A DNA stretch of 64,000 bases from Paenisporosarcina macmurdoensis (lineage in GTDB: Bacteria > Bacillota > Bacilli > Bacillales_A > Planococcaceae): the NCBI RefSeq assembly GCF_042658845.1, contig NZ_JBHSRI010000019.1:35931-99930 (forward strand). Reading direction: 5' to 3'. The number at the start of each line of letters is the position of its first letter. The stretch's first letter is position 1. The position numbers and the translations under genes are program-made. The notes beneath the pieces were generated by a model, which saw only the letters and a list, made by a program, of their open reading frames with translations, searched no databases and was not told where the DNA came from. This document shows positions 1 to 9,632 of this stretch, in pieces.

Positions 1-1933
1 CGTATTCAGTTAATCCATCATACTCACTTAAAACAACTGGTTTTGCAGTGTTCATCATTAAGTTTTTAGCAAACTGCACGCGAGCTGCGCCAGTTAAGCC
101 AAACTCTTCATTTACACGTTCCATCACTAATGCTGTACCGCCGGCAACATGTGGAGCTGCCATTGAAGTACCACTCATTAGTCCGTAAGTGTCATTATTT
201 AATGTCGAGAAGATATTTCCACCTGGAGCTGTAATTTCAGGTTTGAAATCTAAGTTCGGTGTAGGACCCCAAGACGTAAATGTACTCATTTTACCTGCAG
301 AAGGACTTGCTGTTTCTAAATATTCGCCATCGAAACTAACAGTTACTTCTTTAGCAGCATCAAGAGCAGCTTTTAGTGATAGTCCATCAGCTTGAAGTGC
401 AGACATAAACGGAATTTTGATCTCTGAACTAGATGCCATGCTGATTGTACCTGATGTATTGTTATAAACAATAACACCAGCTGCTCCAGCTGCTTGTGCA
501 TTTAGACCTTTTTCAACAAATGAAATGCTACCTCGTGATATTAAAGCGAATTTACCTGTTAAGTCTTTACCTTCGAAATCAGCAACAGTACCAAAACCTG
601 CGAATTCAACTGGATATTCTTCTAAAGGTAAGTCGTTAGGTTCTGCGTCATTTGCAAGCAAGAACAATGCACGACCAGCCTCAGCACCGTCAAATTCATA
701 AGTGAAACTTGAAGCCTTGATAATGCTATTTTCGAATGAAGCGACACCGAATGAATCTTCAGAAACTGACGGTGATCCTGTTAAACCGTAATCTTGGTTT
801 TCAGCCATTGGATAGAATGTGCCTGAACCGTACATATTTGAGTTACCTGCAGAAATGGCTACTAATAAACCGTTTTCTTGTGCACGTGTTACTGCCATCT
901 GTTCTGGGTTCGAGTTATCAACATACCCTGCAGTTGATCCAAGTGATAAGTTCAGTACGTCTGCGCCAAGTTTAATCGCATCGTCCATTGCTTTCACATA
1001 GATGTCTCCGAAAGTTGATGGGAATAATGGATCGTTACCGAATACTTTAAGTGCTAAAAGTTGAGCTTCTGGAGCTACCCCTTTAATCCCACCATTGTCT
1101 TCGTCACCGTTCGCTCCAACAGTACCTGAAACGTGCATACCATGCATAGATGCTCCAGGACCGATATCACGAATTTCATTGTTTTCGTCCATATAGTTGT
1201 AGCCAAAAGGAACTTTAGCCGTGTAGAATTTACCGTCTTCGATTGAACCGTTGCCAAGTAAACTGCCAACTTCAGCAGATGTGATATCTCCAGATGCATC
1301 ATCTGTTAGGATCATGTCACGGTGAGAAGGGTCGATACCAGTATCGATTACGCCTACTACCATTCCTTCGCCTTTGAAGTTATATTTTTCCCAAGCTAAT
1401 TGGGCTTGTACCAACTCTTTTGAGTGAGTCATATCAGGTTTAGCAACAGGACGTGCATATTCAGTAGATTCAGTTACAGCTTTAACCCCTGGTGTATTGG
1501 CAATACGTTCAGCATCTTTTGCATCTATTTCAGCAGAGAATCCGTTAAAGACAGCAGTGAAGTTTTCTTTAATTTTCATATTTGAAGCAAATTTCTTAAT
1601 AGAAGCTTGAACATTTACTTGATCACTTTCGATTGACGCTTCTAAACTAGCACGTTGTGATTCTGGTAATTCTTTATAAAGAACACCCTTTTTAGTAGCA
1701 GTTTCAATCGCTGGTGCTTTTTCAAGTTCTACGATGATACGAACTTTTTCACTAGGGTTTTCTGGTGCAATTAAACGAGCAGGTAATTTTGCAGCTGATT
1801 TTTGTAAATTAACAGAAGGTACCTGTTTTGATAGTTGTGCTGCTGCAGTTGGAGCCGGTGCACCCATTGATGCCGTACTTAGCATTAATGCAGTTGCCAT
1901 TGCAACCATCATGCTCTTTCTCGAATTATTCAA
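1..1933 (-). CDS. Secreted lactocepin-like S8 subtilase, C-terminus beyond window
   Basis: An open frame of about 644 codons runs off the left edge. I read the start as TTG at 1933, because GGGAGG lies about 8 nt upstream and the next residues form a signal peptide (basic N-terminus, hydrophobic stretch, Ala-rich cleavage region near residue 30). An I9-type propeptide covers roughly residues 60-160. The catalytic domain shows Asp197 (VIDTGID), His264 in HGMHVSG, the oxyanion Asn in AGNSN, and Ser near 588 in GTSMAAPHVAG. A PA (protease-associated) domain is inserted before the Ser motif. HGMHV and the inserted PA domain are typical of lactocepin/C5a-peptidase-like subtilases. The expected role is extracellular protein breakdown. 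Any surface anchor lies outside the window. A second subtilase follows at 3040-7344, so this is a two-protease neighbourhood. Confidence 0.93.
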   Translation of the reverse strand, partial: MNNSRKSMMVAMATALMLSTASMGAPAPTAAAQLSKQVPSVNLQKSAAKLPARLIAPENPSEKVRIIVELEKAPAIETATKKGVLYKELPESQRASLEASIESDQVNVQASIKKFASNMKIKENFTAVFNGFSAEIDAKDAERIANTPGVKAVTESTEYARPVAKPDMTHSKELVQAQLAWEKYNFKGEGMVVGVIDTGIDPSHRDMILTDDASGDITSAEVGSLLGNGSIEDGKFYTAKVPFGYNYMDENNEIRDIGPGASMHGMHVSGTVGANGDEDNGGIKGVAPEAQLLALKVFGNDPLFPSTFGDIYVKAMDDAIKLGADVLNLSLGSTAGYVDNSNPEQMAVTRAQENGLLVAISAGNSNMYGSGTFYPMAENQDYGLTGSPSVSEDSFGVASFENSIIKASSFTYEFDGAEAGRALFLLANDAEPNDLPLEEYPVEFAGFGTVADFEGKDLTGKFALISRGSISFVEKGLNAQAAGAAGVIVYNNTSGTISMASSSEIKIPFMSALQADGLSLKAALDAAKEVTVSFDGEYLETASPSAGKMSTFTSWGPTPNLDFKPEITAPGGNIFSTLNNDTYGLMSGTSMAAPHVAGGTALVMERVNEEFGLTGAARVQFAKNLMMNTAKPVVLSEYDGLTEY

Positions 1934-2475
1934 TATGCTTTCCTCCCTTAATGTGTTTCATAAGCTAGAAGTGAATTGCCAAAAAGAGGGCATCTCTCTA
2001 AATTATGTGACAATTTAAAATTTACCATATATTTCGATTGTTGCAAATGTAAAATTGCATTATCTTATATTACATTTGTATTACAATATTCAAATTACTG
2101 GTAAAAGTAGATACAAAGAATGCTTATGTGACTAGTCTTGTAGGTTTTATGAACTATTAAATTATTTTTTACGACTAGTATTTTTGGATTATTTTTCTAT
2201 AAAGTGGGTTATTTTAGGTGAGGATGAAGTTATGCTGGGATAACTCGTGACTATTCGTTCATGCGAGTGGAAATGAGCAGTATTCAATATACCTAGTAAA
2301 TCTATTAGGTGGTTTAGTATTTTATTTATTATTCGGATATATCGGTTAGTAAATTTTGTAAGTTGGTGTTTAGGGAATTGGAAGAAAAGACAGGTAATTT
2401 CTTGTTTTAAGTCGCATTTGGCCACTGGCTAGTATATTAATTTAAAACCTCATCCTGCATTCATTGCTGAGTAAT
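1934..2475. other. AT-rich intergenic DNA upstream of the first subtilase
   Basis: This stretch is the upstream region of the leftmost protease gene. It is AT-rich. I found no convincing gene, RNA or repeat before the element A copy that begins at 2476. The small minus-strand frame at 2189-2425 has no ribosome-binding site or recognisable content. Confidence 0.5.
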
Positions 2476-2717
2476 AGGTTTTCAGTGCGCTTCGGACGCT
2501 TCTTCTGCTGCACTATAATCTAGGGAATAAAGAGTAGGGCTTGTGACTTCGTCACTTCGCCCGACTCTATTTTTTTAGATCATTCTGCGGCTGGGAATTG
2601 GCCTTCGCTCCCTGAAAACCTGAACGCTCACAGTTAAGATCGTTTGGTTTACTAAAGAATAGACACTATCTTTAAGTAGATATTCGACCGGAATGATATT
2701 TCGGCCTCTTTCTGCTT
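2476..2717 (+). repeat. Element A, copy 1 (full length)
   Basis: This is one of 12 copies of a roughly 240-bp intergenic repeat in the window, all in the same orientation. It opens with AGGTTTTCAGTGCGCTTCGG. That end can pair with CTGAAAACCT about 130 nt downstream (perfect 10-bp stem here), closing over a central hairpin built on GTGACTTCGTCAC. A second hairpin near the 3' end uses the CCGG..TTCGGCC region. No coding frame is conserved between copies, so I see a structured DNA or RNA element rather than a gene. Confidence 0.9.
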
Positions 2718-2762
2718 CTAAACCTTCAAGACTAGTGATTCAAAATCTCAATATAGAAAACA

Positions 2763-2943
2763 GTTGATTGGAGTGGAAGACGGCGACTCCAGCGGGAATA
2801 GCATGAGCTGAAGACCCCACAGGCAACAAGTTGTGGTTCCACAACTTGTTTGCGACGAGTAACCGCAGGAGCAGTTGTTTTTTGCTCGTCGAGGAGACTG
2901 AAGCCATGCCCGCGGATAGCGTCCGGCTGCAACGGAAATCAAC
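2763..2943 (+). repeat. Element C, copy 1 (Bacillales-type hairpin repeat)
   Basis: About 180 bp starting GTTGATTGGAGTGG and ending GGAAATCAAC, so the ends are short inverted repeats. The interior contains GGCGACTCCAGCGGGAA and CATGCCCGCGGA blocks. From memory, similar sequences recur in many Bacillales genomes. This copy carries an extra 26-bp perfect palindrome (arms AACAAGTTGTGG / CCACAACTTGTT) that is absent from copy 3. Small frames across it are shadows. Confidence 0.88.
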
Positions 2944-2986
2944 CTTCACTTGGCCTAACCTTCCCGTTGAAGCTACCACACTAAAT

Positions 2987-3032
2987 TAAAAAGGGAACTG
3001 TCCTTAGCCATATGACTAAGGGACAGCCCCCT
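2987..3032 (-). terminator. Rho-independent terminator after the SLH subtilase
   Basis: On the minus strand CTGTCCCTTAG pairs with CTAAGGACAG, is flanked by G/C runs, and is followed by a T run. It begins about 8 nt after the stop codon of the 3040-7344 gene. Confidence 0.85.
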
Positions 3033-3039
3033 ACTTTTT

Positions 3040-6000
3040 TTATAGATCGCCTAGTTTGTCTAACGCACGGTAAAGCATTACTGCTGCTTCAGCACGTGTT
3101 GCGTTGTCTTGAGGAGCAAACGTATTGTTACGTTTACCTGCAACGATACCCAATGCTACCGCTTGTTTAACACTTAGTTTTGCATATGAACTGATTTGGC
3201 TATCATCTGCAAACATCTTAGACGTATCTAAGTTATTCAATAATGAAGCATCCTCATATTTCACTGCACGAACAACGATTGCTGCGATTTCTTCACGTGT
3301 GATATTAGCATCGGGATCGAATGTCCCGTCTTTTTTACCACTAATGATTCCAGCGCGAGCTGCCGCTTCGATTGCAGCAAATGCCCAAGCTTTATTTGAA
3401 GATACATCCGAGAACGTACCCGCATAAGCTTTTGTTTCTAAGTCAAGAGCACGTGCTACTAATACCGCAAATTCTGCACGAGTTAATTTATCTTCCGGCG
3501 CAAATAGTTCTGACGTTTTACCGAAGATAATTCCCTTCGTCGCTAACGCTTCAATTTGCACTCTAGCCCAGTGATTAGCAATGTCATCGAATGTAACTGG
3601 TTTTACCGGCGATGTTACTGGTGGTGTCACCGGTGGCGTTACTGGCGGTGTTACCGGTGGTGTTACAACTGGAACATTAGTAACATGTACATTTACAATC
3701 GTTGAGTTTCCTTGATATTCAATGGTGATTTTAGTTGACCCTGCAGCTTTTGGATTTACTAACCCTTTATCTACAGAAGCAATTGCATCATTAAGAACTG
3801 AGTAAGTTGCTAAAGCAGTTACATCTGTAACAACATCCGCTTTACCAGTTTCTTTAATCGTTTGTTTAACTGTGAGTTGTTCTTTGTTATTTACCTTTAA
3901 GTTAAGTGTAGAAGTGTTCGCTGATAGAGATACTACTGGTGCAGCGACAACTGTTACGTTCACTTCGGCCGTATTGCCACCGTAAGTGATTGTTACTTTT
4001 GAAGTTCCCACAGCTTTTGCAGTGATTTCACCTTTATCCACTGATACCACTGCTTCATCTTCTACTACATACGTAGCGTCTGCAGTAACATTAACTCTTG
4101 TTTCAACTCCATTATCTGTAGTTACTTCTTCTACAACTAATGTTTCTGAAGTACCTACAGTTAAGTTAACAGCGGATTTGTTCAAGTGTAATTCTACTAC
4201 AGGTGCTTCTTGTTCATTGACAATAACAAATTCTGAAGTGCCTGAGTTACCAGCAGCATCATCCACTGTTACGGTTAATGTATTGTTTCCACGTAGTGTT
4301 GATGGGATGGTCAAGTTAAATGAACCATCTTGTTCCAACGTTATTGGTCCGCTTTGAAGTACTGTGTCATCAGGACCTTTTAATTCAAAACTTGCGTCTA
4401 ATTTAGTGTTTAAGTCATAGTTTAAACCATATTTCGTCAACTCATTGTTGTAGTCGATGTATTTATCAGTGACTTGACCTGCAAATTCAAAACTTTCTTT
4501 ATCCGTTACTAAAACTGTTTCAGATGTAATGACTGGATCAGTTGTTTTTACTACTACCGGACCGACATAGTCACCCACTACTGGAGGGTTAGCTGATACC
4601 GTCTGACCTGAGAAGTCAAATGTGTAAAGGCCATCTGGAATTGTTGCTAATGCAGATCCCGGAGTCCATGATCTATATTGTCCTTTTACAGCTAAATTGT
4701 AAGAACCTGCTTTAAGAGCACCACCTGCAAATAAGTAACCAATATATCCATCTTCATATTGTCCACCTTCAGGATTCATAATGTCCCAAATTTCAATCAG
4801 GGTATTTTTCAAATCACCCGTTACTTTAAACGACAGTAATGCTTCATCTTGCACTCCATCAGCATCAAATGAAAGGTCTGTTTCGCTAATCGTGTAGTCG
4901 TTAAATTGTACAGCTGCTGCGCCACCGAAGTCAGCAGCGAATGGTAATGAAATATTTGTTTCTCCATCGGTATTTTTAATATGAATATAGCCAATAATTT
5001 CATCACCTGCTGTTGTAGCGGCATTAGCCGAAGCAGTTAATGTAACGTTTAGCATTTGTTCTCCATCCAATGTAAATGTTGGTGAATCAATCGTTAGTTG
5101 TGCATCACCGAAAGATTTTGTCACGTCAACTGTTACATTGTATTCTCCACCGTTACCTTGAAGATCTTTAACATTGATTTGTTTTGTTACTGACAGATTT
5201 TCTTTTAATGATTGTGGACCAAATGTAACTGTCCCTTTCAAGTTTTCAACTACTGCTCCACTGCCGTCAAGAACAGCTTGGTCAATTGCATAAGCCAGTA
5301 CATTTGGATGTGCAGCCGCATATGCATCTACTCGTCCTGCACCTTGAGAAAAGACATCATATTTAGTTGTATCTAGAATTTTTGCTGTATTGGAAAGTGC
5401 TACTTTTACATCGAACGCATTCCAATTTGGGTTTGCTTGTTTGATAAGTGCGGCAATCCCTGCAATATGAGGTGTTGCCATAGAAGTTCCCGTGTAACGA
5501 TCAAATGCTTGATCATAAACTGCTTCTGGGAAATCTGCTTGGTACATAGCAATTGATGACATGATGTTCGTACCAGGTGCTGTAACATCTGGTTTGATAT
5601 CAAAGTTCGGAGTGGATGGTCCACGTGAACTTGAAGAATTTACTTCATCACCAAGTGTGTTAACTGATGCAAAATTACCAAATGTTATGGTTCCTGCACC
5701 ATTCGTTAATTGTGATCGGATTGCGTCTCCATCTGTTTGAGATAAATCATAGGTTGGAAGGAAAGCAAAAGAATCTCCAAGGAATACCCCAGATTTATTT
5801 GGTGCCATCGTTCCGCCAGCAAAGTTGTGAATGAGAACAGCTACTGCACCGTTTTCTTTTGCAAATGCGATTTTATCCACAAAGGCTATTGCCCCACGTG
5901 ATACAAGGACCACTTTTCCATCAACATCAAGGTCCGTATAATCAGCTGCAGTACCATTTCCTGGAACAGCAACTAAATCGTACTCCCCTTCAAGTTGTGT

Positions 6001-7344
6001 TGCTACGTCTTGTCCAAATGTTGTTGCCATCAAATCTTGTTGTTTAGAAAGTACATATTCTCCCACTGTGACATTCACTTGCGAATTGTGTTTTGTTTCA
6101 GGGTTAGTGGTATTACCAACTGCGATTCCAAGACGTGCAGTTGATGGTGTCCCCATCGTTCCACGATTAGGACCAGAGTTCCCTGTTGCAATAACTGAAA
6201 TCGTTCCTGCCATCATTGCGTTGTTAATTGCAAAAGACCCACCATCAGTTTCAGAGTTAGCTCCGCCACCTAGTGATAAGTTAATGACATCCATTTCTTC
6301 AATTACTGCTGTATCGATTGCTTTAATGATGCCTGATGTTGCTCCACTTCCGTATGCTCCAAGAACACGATATGCATACAGGTCTACTTCTGGTGCAATA
6401 CCTTGAATACCGAATATATTGTTCCCAGCAGCTGCAATTGTCCCAGCAACATGTGTCCCGTGAGAAGTGTGAAATTCGTTGCCGTTTGCATTTACCAATG
6501 GTTTATTTTCTGGGCGTTCAAGTGGCGATGTTTCAGATGCATCATCATCTGCACGTGCTCTAGTATAGTCAGGTCCAGCTACCTGAGGTACAAAGTTTTT
6601 ACCGCTAACATATACACCCTCGAATTCCGGATGGTCTTTATCAATACCCGTATCAAGCACTGCTACTTTAATGCCTTGTCCTTTAATGCCTTCGTTCCAA
6701 AGCTTTTCGATGCCAAGGAAACCAATACTCGTATTCATTGTTGCATCGACTGTATCATCTTTACTTAGTTCAGACGAAGTCGCCGTTTTAGGTGATGTTT
6801 CTGATCCTTCAAATGCAGTGACAATTGCGTCTGGTTCTACTAATGTCACTCCTTTAATTTCAAGAAGCTTGTGAAGATCGTCTGCTTTTACAGTTGCAGC
6901 GAATCCATTTAACACAGTATCAAACGTGTAGCCTTCTTTAAATGAAATCTTTTTAGAGTTCATTTCTTGTTTGACGTATGCATGCTGTGTCTTCACATTC
7001 GCTTTTACTTGAGACGCTTGTAAACTCGTGAATGATTTTCCTGCTAATTCTTTTATCCCTTTTTCAAGAGCTACCGGTTTTACTGATAGATGAACAATAA
7101 CTGCCACTTGTTCATTCCCCGTTTTACCTAGTAAATCCTTGTGCAGTTTAGGTCCACCTTGTAATACATTTAATTGTTCAGCAACTGCTGCTTTCTGTTG
7201 CAAAATGCTCTCGATTTGAGCCTTCTGCTTAAATGGGGTAGCTTGCTGCGTGTTAGCCGATGCAGCAATTGGCGAAAGTAACGACATTGCCAATACGAAA
7301 GCCAGGATGCTACTGTAGTACTTCATGAACCTAGATCTCTTCAA
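3040..7344 (-). CDS. SLH-anchored S8 subtilase (Vpr-like) with Ig-like repeats
   Basis: A 1434-aa secreted protease. A TTG at 7344 with upstream GGGG fits the frame; an ATG at 7326 is an alternative, and both keep the signal peptide. The I9-like propeptide covers about 60-180. The S8 domain has Asp231 (VLDTGID), His295 (HGTHVAG), Asn in TGNSGPN and Ser621 (GTSMATPH). A PA domain sits at about 440-560. Fn3-like and bacterial Ig-like repeats (two related units at about 1040-1210) lead to a VTPP-repeat linker. Three SLH motifs (about 1245-1434) should bind pyruvylated secondary cell-wall polymer at the S-layer. Expected role: surface-tethered proteolysis for nutrient supply or wall-protein turnover. 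It has its own terminator and is not in an operon. Family and anchoring are clear; the substrate is unknown. Confidence 0.95.
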   Translation of the reverse strand: MKRSRFMKYYSSILAFVLAMSLLSPIAASANTQQATPFKQKAQIESILQQKAAVAEQLNVLQGGPKLHKDLLGKTGNEQVAVIVHLSVKPVALEKGIKELAGKSFTSLQASQVKANVKTQHAYVKQEMNSKKISFKEGYTFDTVLNGFAATVKADDLHKLLEIKGVTLVEPDAIVTAFEGSETSPKTATSSELSKDDTVDATMNTSIGFLGIEKLWNEGIKGQGIKVAVLDTGIDKDHPEFEGVYVSGKNFVPQVAGPDYTRARADDDASETSPLERPENKPLVNANGNEFHTSHGTHVAGTIAAAGNNIFGIQGIAPEVDLYAYRVLGAYGSGATSGIIKAIDTAVIEEMDVINLSLGGGANSETDGGSFAINNAMMAGTISVIATGNSGPNRGTMGTPSTARLGIAVGNTTNPETKHNSQVNVTVGEYVLSKQQDLMATTFGQDVATQLEGEYDLVAVPGNGTAADYTDLDVDGKVVLVSRGAIAFVDKIAFAKENGAVAVLIHNFAGGTMAPNKSGVFLGDSFAFLPTYDLSQTDGDAIRSQLTNGAGTITFGNFASVNTLGDEVNSSSSRGPSTPNFDIKPDVTAPGTNIMSSIAMYQADFPEAVYDQAFDRYTGTSMATPHIAGIAALIKQANPNWNAFDVKVALSNTAKILDTTKYDVFSQGAGRVDAYAAAHPNVLAYAIDQAVLDGSGAVVENLKGTVTFGPQSLKENLSVTKQINVKDLQGNGGEYNVTVDVTKSFGDAQLTIDSPTFTLDGEQMLNVTLTASANAATTAGDEIIGYIHIKNTDGETNISLPFAADFGGAAAVQFNDYTISETDLSFDADGVQDEALLSFKVTGDLKNTLIEIWDIMNPEGGQYEDGYIGYLFAGGALKAGSYNLAVKGQYRSWTPGSALATIPDGLYTFDFSGQTVSANPPVVGDYVGPVVVKTTDPVITSETVLVTDKESFEFAGQVTDKYIDYNNELTKYGLNYDLNTKLDASFELKGPDDTVLQSGPITLEQDGSFNLTIPSTLRGNNTLTVTVDDAAGNSGTSEFVIVNEQEAPVVELHLNKSAVNLTVGTSETLVVEEVTTDNGVETRVNVTADATYVVEDEAVVSVDKGEITAKAVGTSKVTITYGGNTAEVNVTVVAAPVVSLSANTSTLNLKVNNKEQLTVKQTIKETGKADVVTDVTALATYSVLNDAIASVDKGLVNPKAAGSTKITIEYQGNSTIVNVHVTNVPVVTPPVTPPVTPPVTPPVTSPVKPVTFDDIANHWARVQIEALATKGIIFGKTSELFAPEDKLTRAEFAVLVARALDLETKAYAGTFSDVSSNKAWAFAAIEAAARAGIISGKKDGTFDPDANITREEIAAIVVRAVKYEDASLLNNLDTSKMFADDSQISSYAKLSVKQAVALGIVAGKRNNTFAPQDNATRAEAAVMLYRALDKLGDL

Positions 7345-7762
7345 ATCTCATTTCCCCTTTTTCCTTATATTTACACTTTTCACAGTGCAACAATATCACT
7401 CTATCACAAGTCCCATAGATGGAAAAAATGATTTGTCGCTTTTTTCTGAATATGGTATACAATTCGACAAAGGTTATTATTTATCGATAAAAAACGTTGG
7501 TTTATACGCATTGAACCTTAGTCAAATGGCATACCTTTATTCAGATTTCGTGACTTTCTCCTTAGGCGTTTCAGATAAAGTTGAACTCCCTTTTTCTCCT
7601 TCATTAATTTTGCCTAACTATCTATCGTATGTGGACAAACTTTCATTTATTAATATGTTCAGAGGATATTTGTCATGTGGGGTTTTTATTCGGGTAGATT
7701 AATCGGCTTTTTTGCTATGTGTTCAGCTTCACCTGCTGCGCAAAATATCAAGTATCATCAAA

Positions 7763-7827
7763 AGTGCCAGGAACTTTCACATTCGCGGGACGTTTTTTGT
7801 CCCACTCAAAGTGAAGTGCCTGGCACT
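7763..7827. repeat. Hairpin repeat K, copy 1
   Basis: The outer arms AGTGCCAGG and CCTGGCACT enclose TTTCAC/GTGAA and an inner GGGAC-loop-GTCCC stem. In copy 2 (8446-8508) the inner stem is GGAC/GTCC, so pairing is kept. The two copies bracket the word array at 7880-8433. Confidence 0.85.
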
Positions 7828-7879
7828 GATTTTTATGGTTGTTATTTATCTCTCGTTGATTCGTTTACAACAGATTTAT

Positions 7880-8433
7880 TTTATTCCCTTTCGAACCTGG
7901 TTTATTCCCTTTCACCCATTTACTCCCAGCGAAACAGGCTAAGTACCTTGAATGGTTGCAGCTGGCCAGCCAACTGCTACTTTTCTGTTAGTGATTCTCT
8001 CGCGGGTTCGTTTATAGAGAATATGGCTACTCTGGCAACTTTTTTCGTTTATTCCCCTCGGATTGTGATTTATTCCCCTTCGCTTTGTGTTTATTCCCTT
8101 TCGCAGCTTGTTTATTCCCTTTCAATCGTGGTTTATTCCCTTTGGCGATGCCTTTATTCCCCTTCACCCATTTATCTCCATTGAAACAGGCTAAGTACCT
8201 TGAATGGTTGCAGCTGGCCAGCCAACTGCTACTTTTCTGTTAGTGATTCTCTCGCGGGCTCGTTTATAGAGAATATGGCTACTCTGGCAACTTTTTTCGT
8301 TTATTCCACTCGGATTGTGATTTATTCCCCTTCGCTTTGTGTTTATTCCCTTTCGCAGCTTGTTTATTCCCTTTCAATCGTGGTTTATTCCCTTTCGCGA
8401 TGTCTTTATTCCCTTTCGCCCATTTATCTCCAG
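7880..8433 (+). repeat. Phased word array D (TTTATTCCCYTTC), with a 252-bp tandem duplication
   Basis: The word TTTATTCCC(T/C)TTC starts at 7880 and 7901; at 8048, 8069, 8090, 8111, 8132 and 8153; and at 8300, 8321, 8342, 8363, 8384 and 8405. Every step inside a group is exactly 21 bp, while the 8-9 bases between words vary. Each group ends in a CCCATTTA-type tail 18 bp after the last word. A block beginning GAAACAGGCTAAG at 7931 is repeated at 8183, a distance of 252 bp (12 x 21). Because 21 is a multiple of three, long frames encoding VYSLS-type heptads run through it by accident. Two more D arrays occur near 54.6 and 56.1 kb. Confidence 0.92.
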
Positions 8434-8445
8434 TGAAATACTAAA

Positions 8446-8508
8446 AGTGCCAGGCTCTTTCACTTTGATTGGACATATTTTGTCCGTTGAAAGTGAAGTG
8501 CCTGGCAC
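8446..8508. repeat. Hairpin repeat K, copy 2; possible terminator of the aldolase gene
   Basis: AGTGCCAGG pairs with CCTGGCAC, enclosing an inner GGAC/GTCC stem. It begins 7 nt beyond the stop codon of the minus-strand aldolase gene and could end that transcript, although no long T run follows. It is the partner of the copy at 7763-7827. Confidence 0.8.
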
Positions 8509-8514
8509 CCGTAT

Positions 8515-9153
8515 TTATTTTTGTCCATAGGATTTGAATTTAGTAGCCATATGTTTCATTTCTGTTTGATCAAGGATGACCGGATCTCCAAGTGCTTTTG
8601 CTTTTACGTATACTTCACAGCAAAATTCGATTTCTTCTGCGATTGCGAAGGCTGTCGAAAGGTTGTTTGCTCCTGCAAGTAATCCGTGGTTTGCTAGCAA
8701 CACGGCTTGGCGATCTTGCATGGCTTCGAATGCATTGGTTGCGAGTTCAGGGGATCCGAAACTCGCATACTCGGCACATCTCACATTTTCGCCTGCATAT
8801 GCCACTAGGTAGGAGATTGCTGGCAATTCCCATCTAAGTGAAGCCAGTACGGTGGCGTTAAGCGAATGGGTGTGAACAATGGCGTTGATGTCTGTGCGTT
8901 TTACATAGAAAATGGCATGCATTGGATATTCACTTGATGGCTTTTTATCGCCAGCAATGACATTCCCTTGAAGATCGCAAACAACAACATCATCACTCGT
9001 CATGATGTCGTAACCAATACCACTCGGGCTAATAATCATGTGGCCTGATTCTCGATTGAAGATGGAGATGTTGCCTCCAGTCCCTTTTGTGAGACCTCTT
9101 GAAATGAGCATCTTACAAGAATCGACAATTTCTTTGCGTTCTTTCATATACAT
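8515..9153 (-). CDS. Class II (zinc) aldolase, FucA/DrdA-like
   Basis: A 212-aa class II aldolase/adducin-family enzyme. The Zn ligands are His94 and His96 (HTHS) and His156 (NHGLLA). The catalytic Glu is Glu75 in SSEYPMH, matching the SSE motif of L-fuculose-1-phosphate aldolase. AAGGAGG lies 7 nt before the ATG. It follows mtnK- and mtnA-like genes on the same strand, so the likely substrate is 5-deoxyribulose-1-phosphate or methylthioribulose-1-phosphate, cleaved to DHAP and an aldehyde. This is the DHAP shunt / DrdA role described in Bacillus thuringiensis. About 460 bp of repeats now separate it from mtnA, so it may have its own promoter. Alternative: a plain fuculose or rhamnulose phosphate aldolase, but no sugar kinase or isomerase for those pathways is nearby. 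Confidence 0.85.
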   Translation of the reverse strand: MYMKERKEIVDSCKMLISRGLTKGTGGNISIFNRESGHMIISPSGIGYDIMTSDDVVVCDLQGNVIAGDKKPSSEYPMHAIFYVKRTDINAIVHTHSLNATVLASLRWELPAISYLVAYAGENVRCAEYASFGSPELATNAFEAMQDRQAVLLANHGLLAGANNLSTAFAIAEEIEFCCEVYVKAKALGDPVILDQTEMKHMATKFKSYGQK

Positions 9154-9184
9154 ATGGTGTCCTCCTTGTTAATCTGATGCGAAT

Positions 9185-9238
9185 AGGTTTTCAGTGCGCT
9201 TCGGACGTATTCTTTGCTGCACTATAATCAATAGAAAA
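9185..9238 (+). repeat. Element A, 5' fragment (copy 2)
   Basis: Only the first 54 bp of element A are present, from AGGTTTTCAG to the CACTATAATC box. The copy breaks off directly before an inverted element C copy. Orientation is plus, as for all other copies. Confidence 0.85.
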
Positions 9239-9241
9239 AAG

Positions 9242-9422
9242 GTTGATTTTCGTTGCAGACGGGCGCTTTCAGCGGGCATGGCCTCAGCCTCCTCGTCGAG
9301 CAAAAAACAACTGCTCCTGCGGTTACTCGTCGCAAACAAGTTGTGGAACCACAACTTGTTGCCTGTGGGGTCTTCAGCTCATGCTATTCCCGCTGGAGTC
9401 GCCGTCTTCCACTCCAATCAAC
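9242..9422 (-). repeat. Element C, copy 2 (inverted)
   Basis: Reverse complement of the copy at 2763-2943, including the same AACAAGTTGTGG palindrome. It lies between the isomerase and aldolase genes of one pathway, so it appears to have inserted into the operon. Confidence 0.88.
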
Positions 9423-9591
9423 TACCCTCTTTATAAAGATCTATATAACTACAACTAATCTCCGCTTCGGAAAATGAGAGTTACTACATCATCATTTTAG
9501 AAAGCACATACACCCTTTTTAAAGAAATAATAAACGGGGGCAGTTCTATACAGCAATTGCTCACTAATCGCCTACGGTAATGCTTCCCTCC

Positions 9592-9632
9592 GATGAAGAG
9601 ACACAAATGCTACTTAAATTGTATCTCTCATC
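9592..9632. repeat. Repeat hairpin M overlapping the mtnA stop
   Basis: GATGAAGAGACACAA..TTGTATCTCTCATC forms a hairpin. Related hairpins (GAGNCACAAT..ATTGTGGCTCTCATCAAC) recur near 12.0, 20.3, 20.55, 34.6, 41.65, 63.4 and 63.7 kb. The mtnA stop codon (9614-9616) lies inside it, so the repeat supplies the last codons of that gene and may act as its terminator. Confidence 0.75.

Noticed and set aside
2732..2979. Three overlapping 64-79-aa frames in element C (also at 9194-9477 and 34556-34878)
   Set aside because: Frames arise in all registers of a GC-rich repeat and are often annotated as hypothetical proteins; no start signals.
7325..7702. 125-aa plus-strand frame upstream of the SLH subtilase
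   Set aside because: It overlaps the start and promoter region of the subtilase on the opposite strand, has no start signal and an uneven composition.
7675..8436. Long plus-strand frames encoding VYSLS heptad repeats over the D array
   Set aside because: They are open only because 21 is a multiple of three. They lack ribosome-binding sites, the tails step by 18, and the D arrays at 54.6 and 56.0 kb have 20-bp steps that break the frame.
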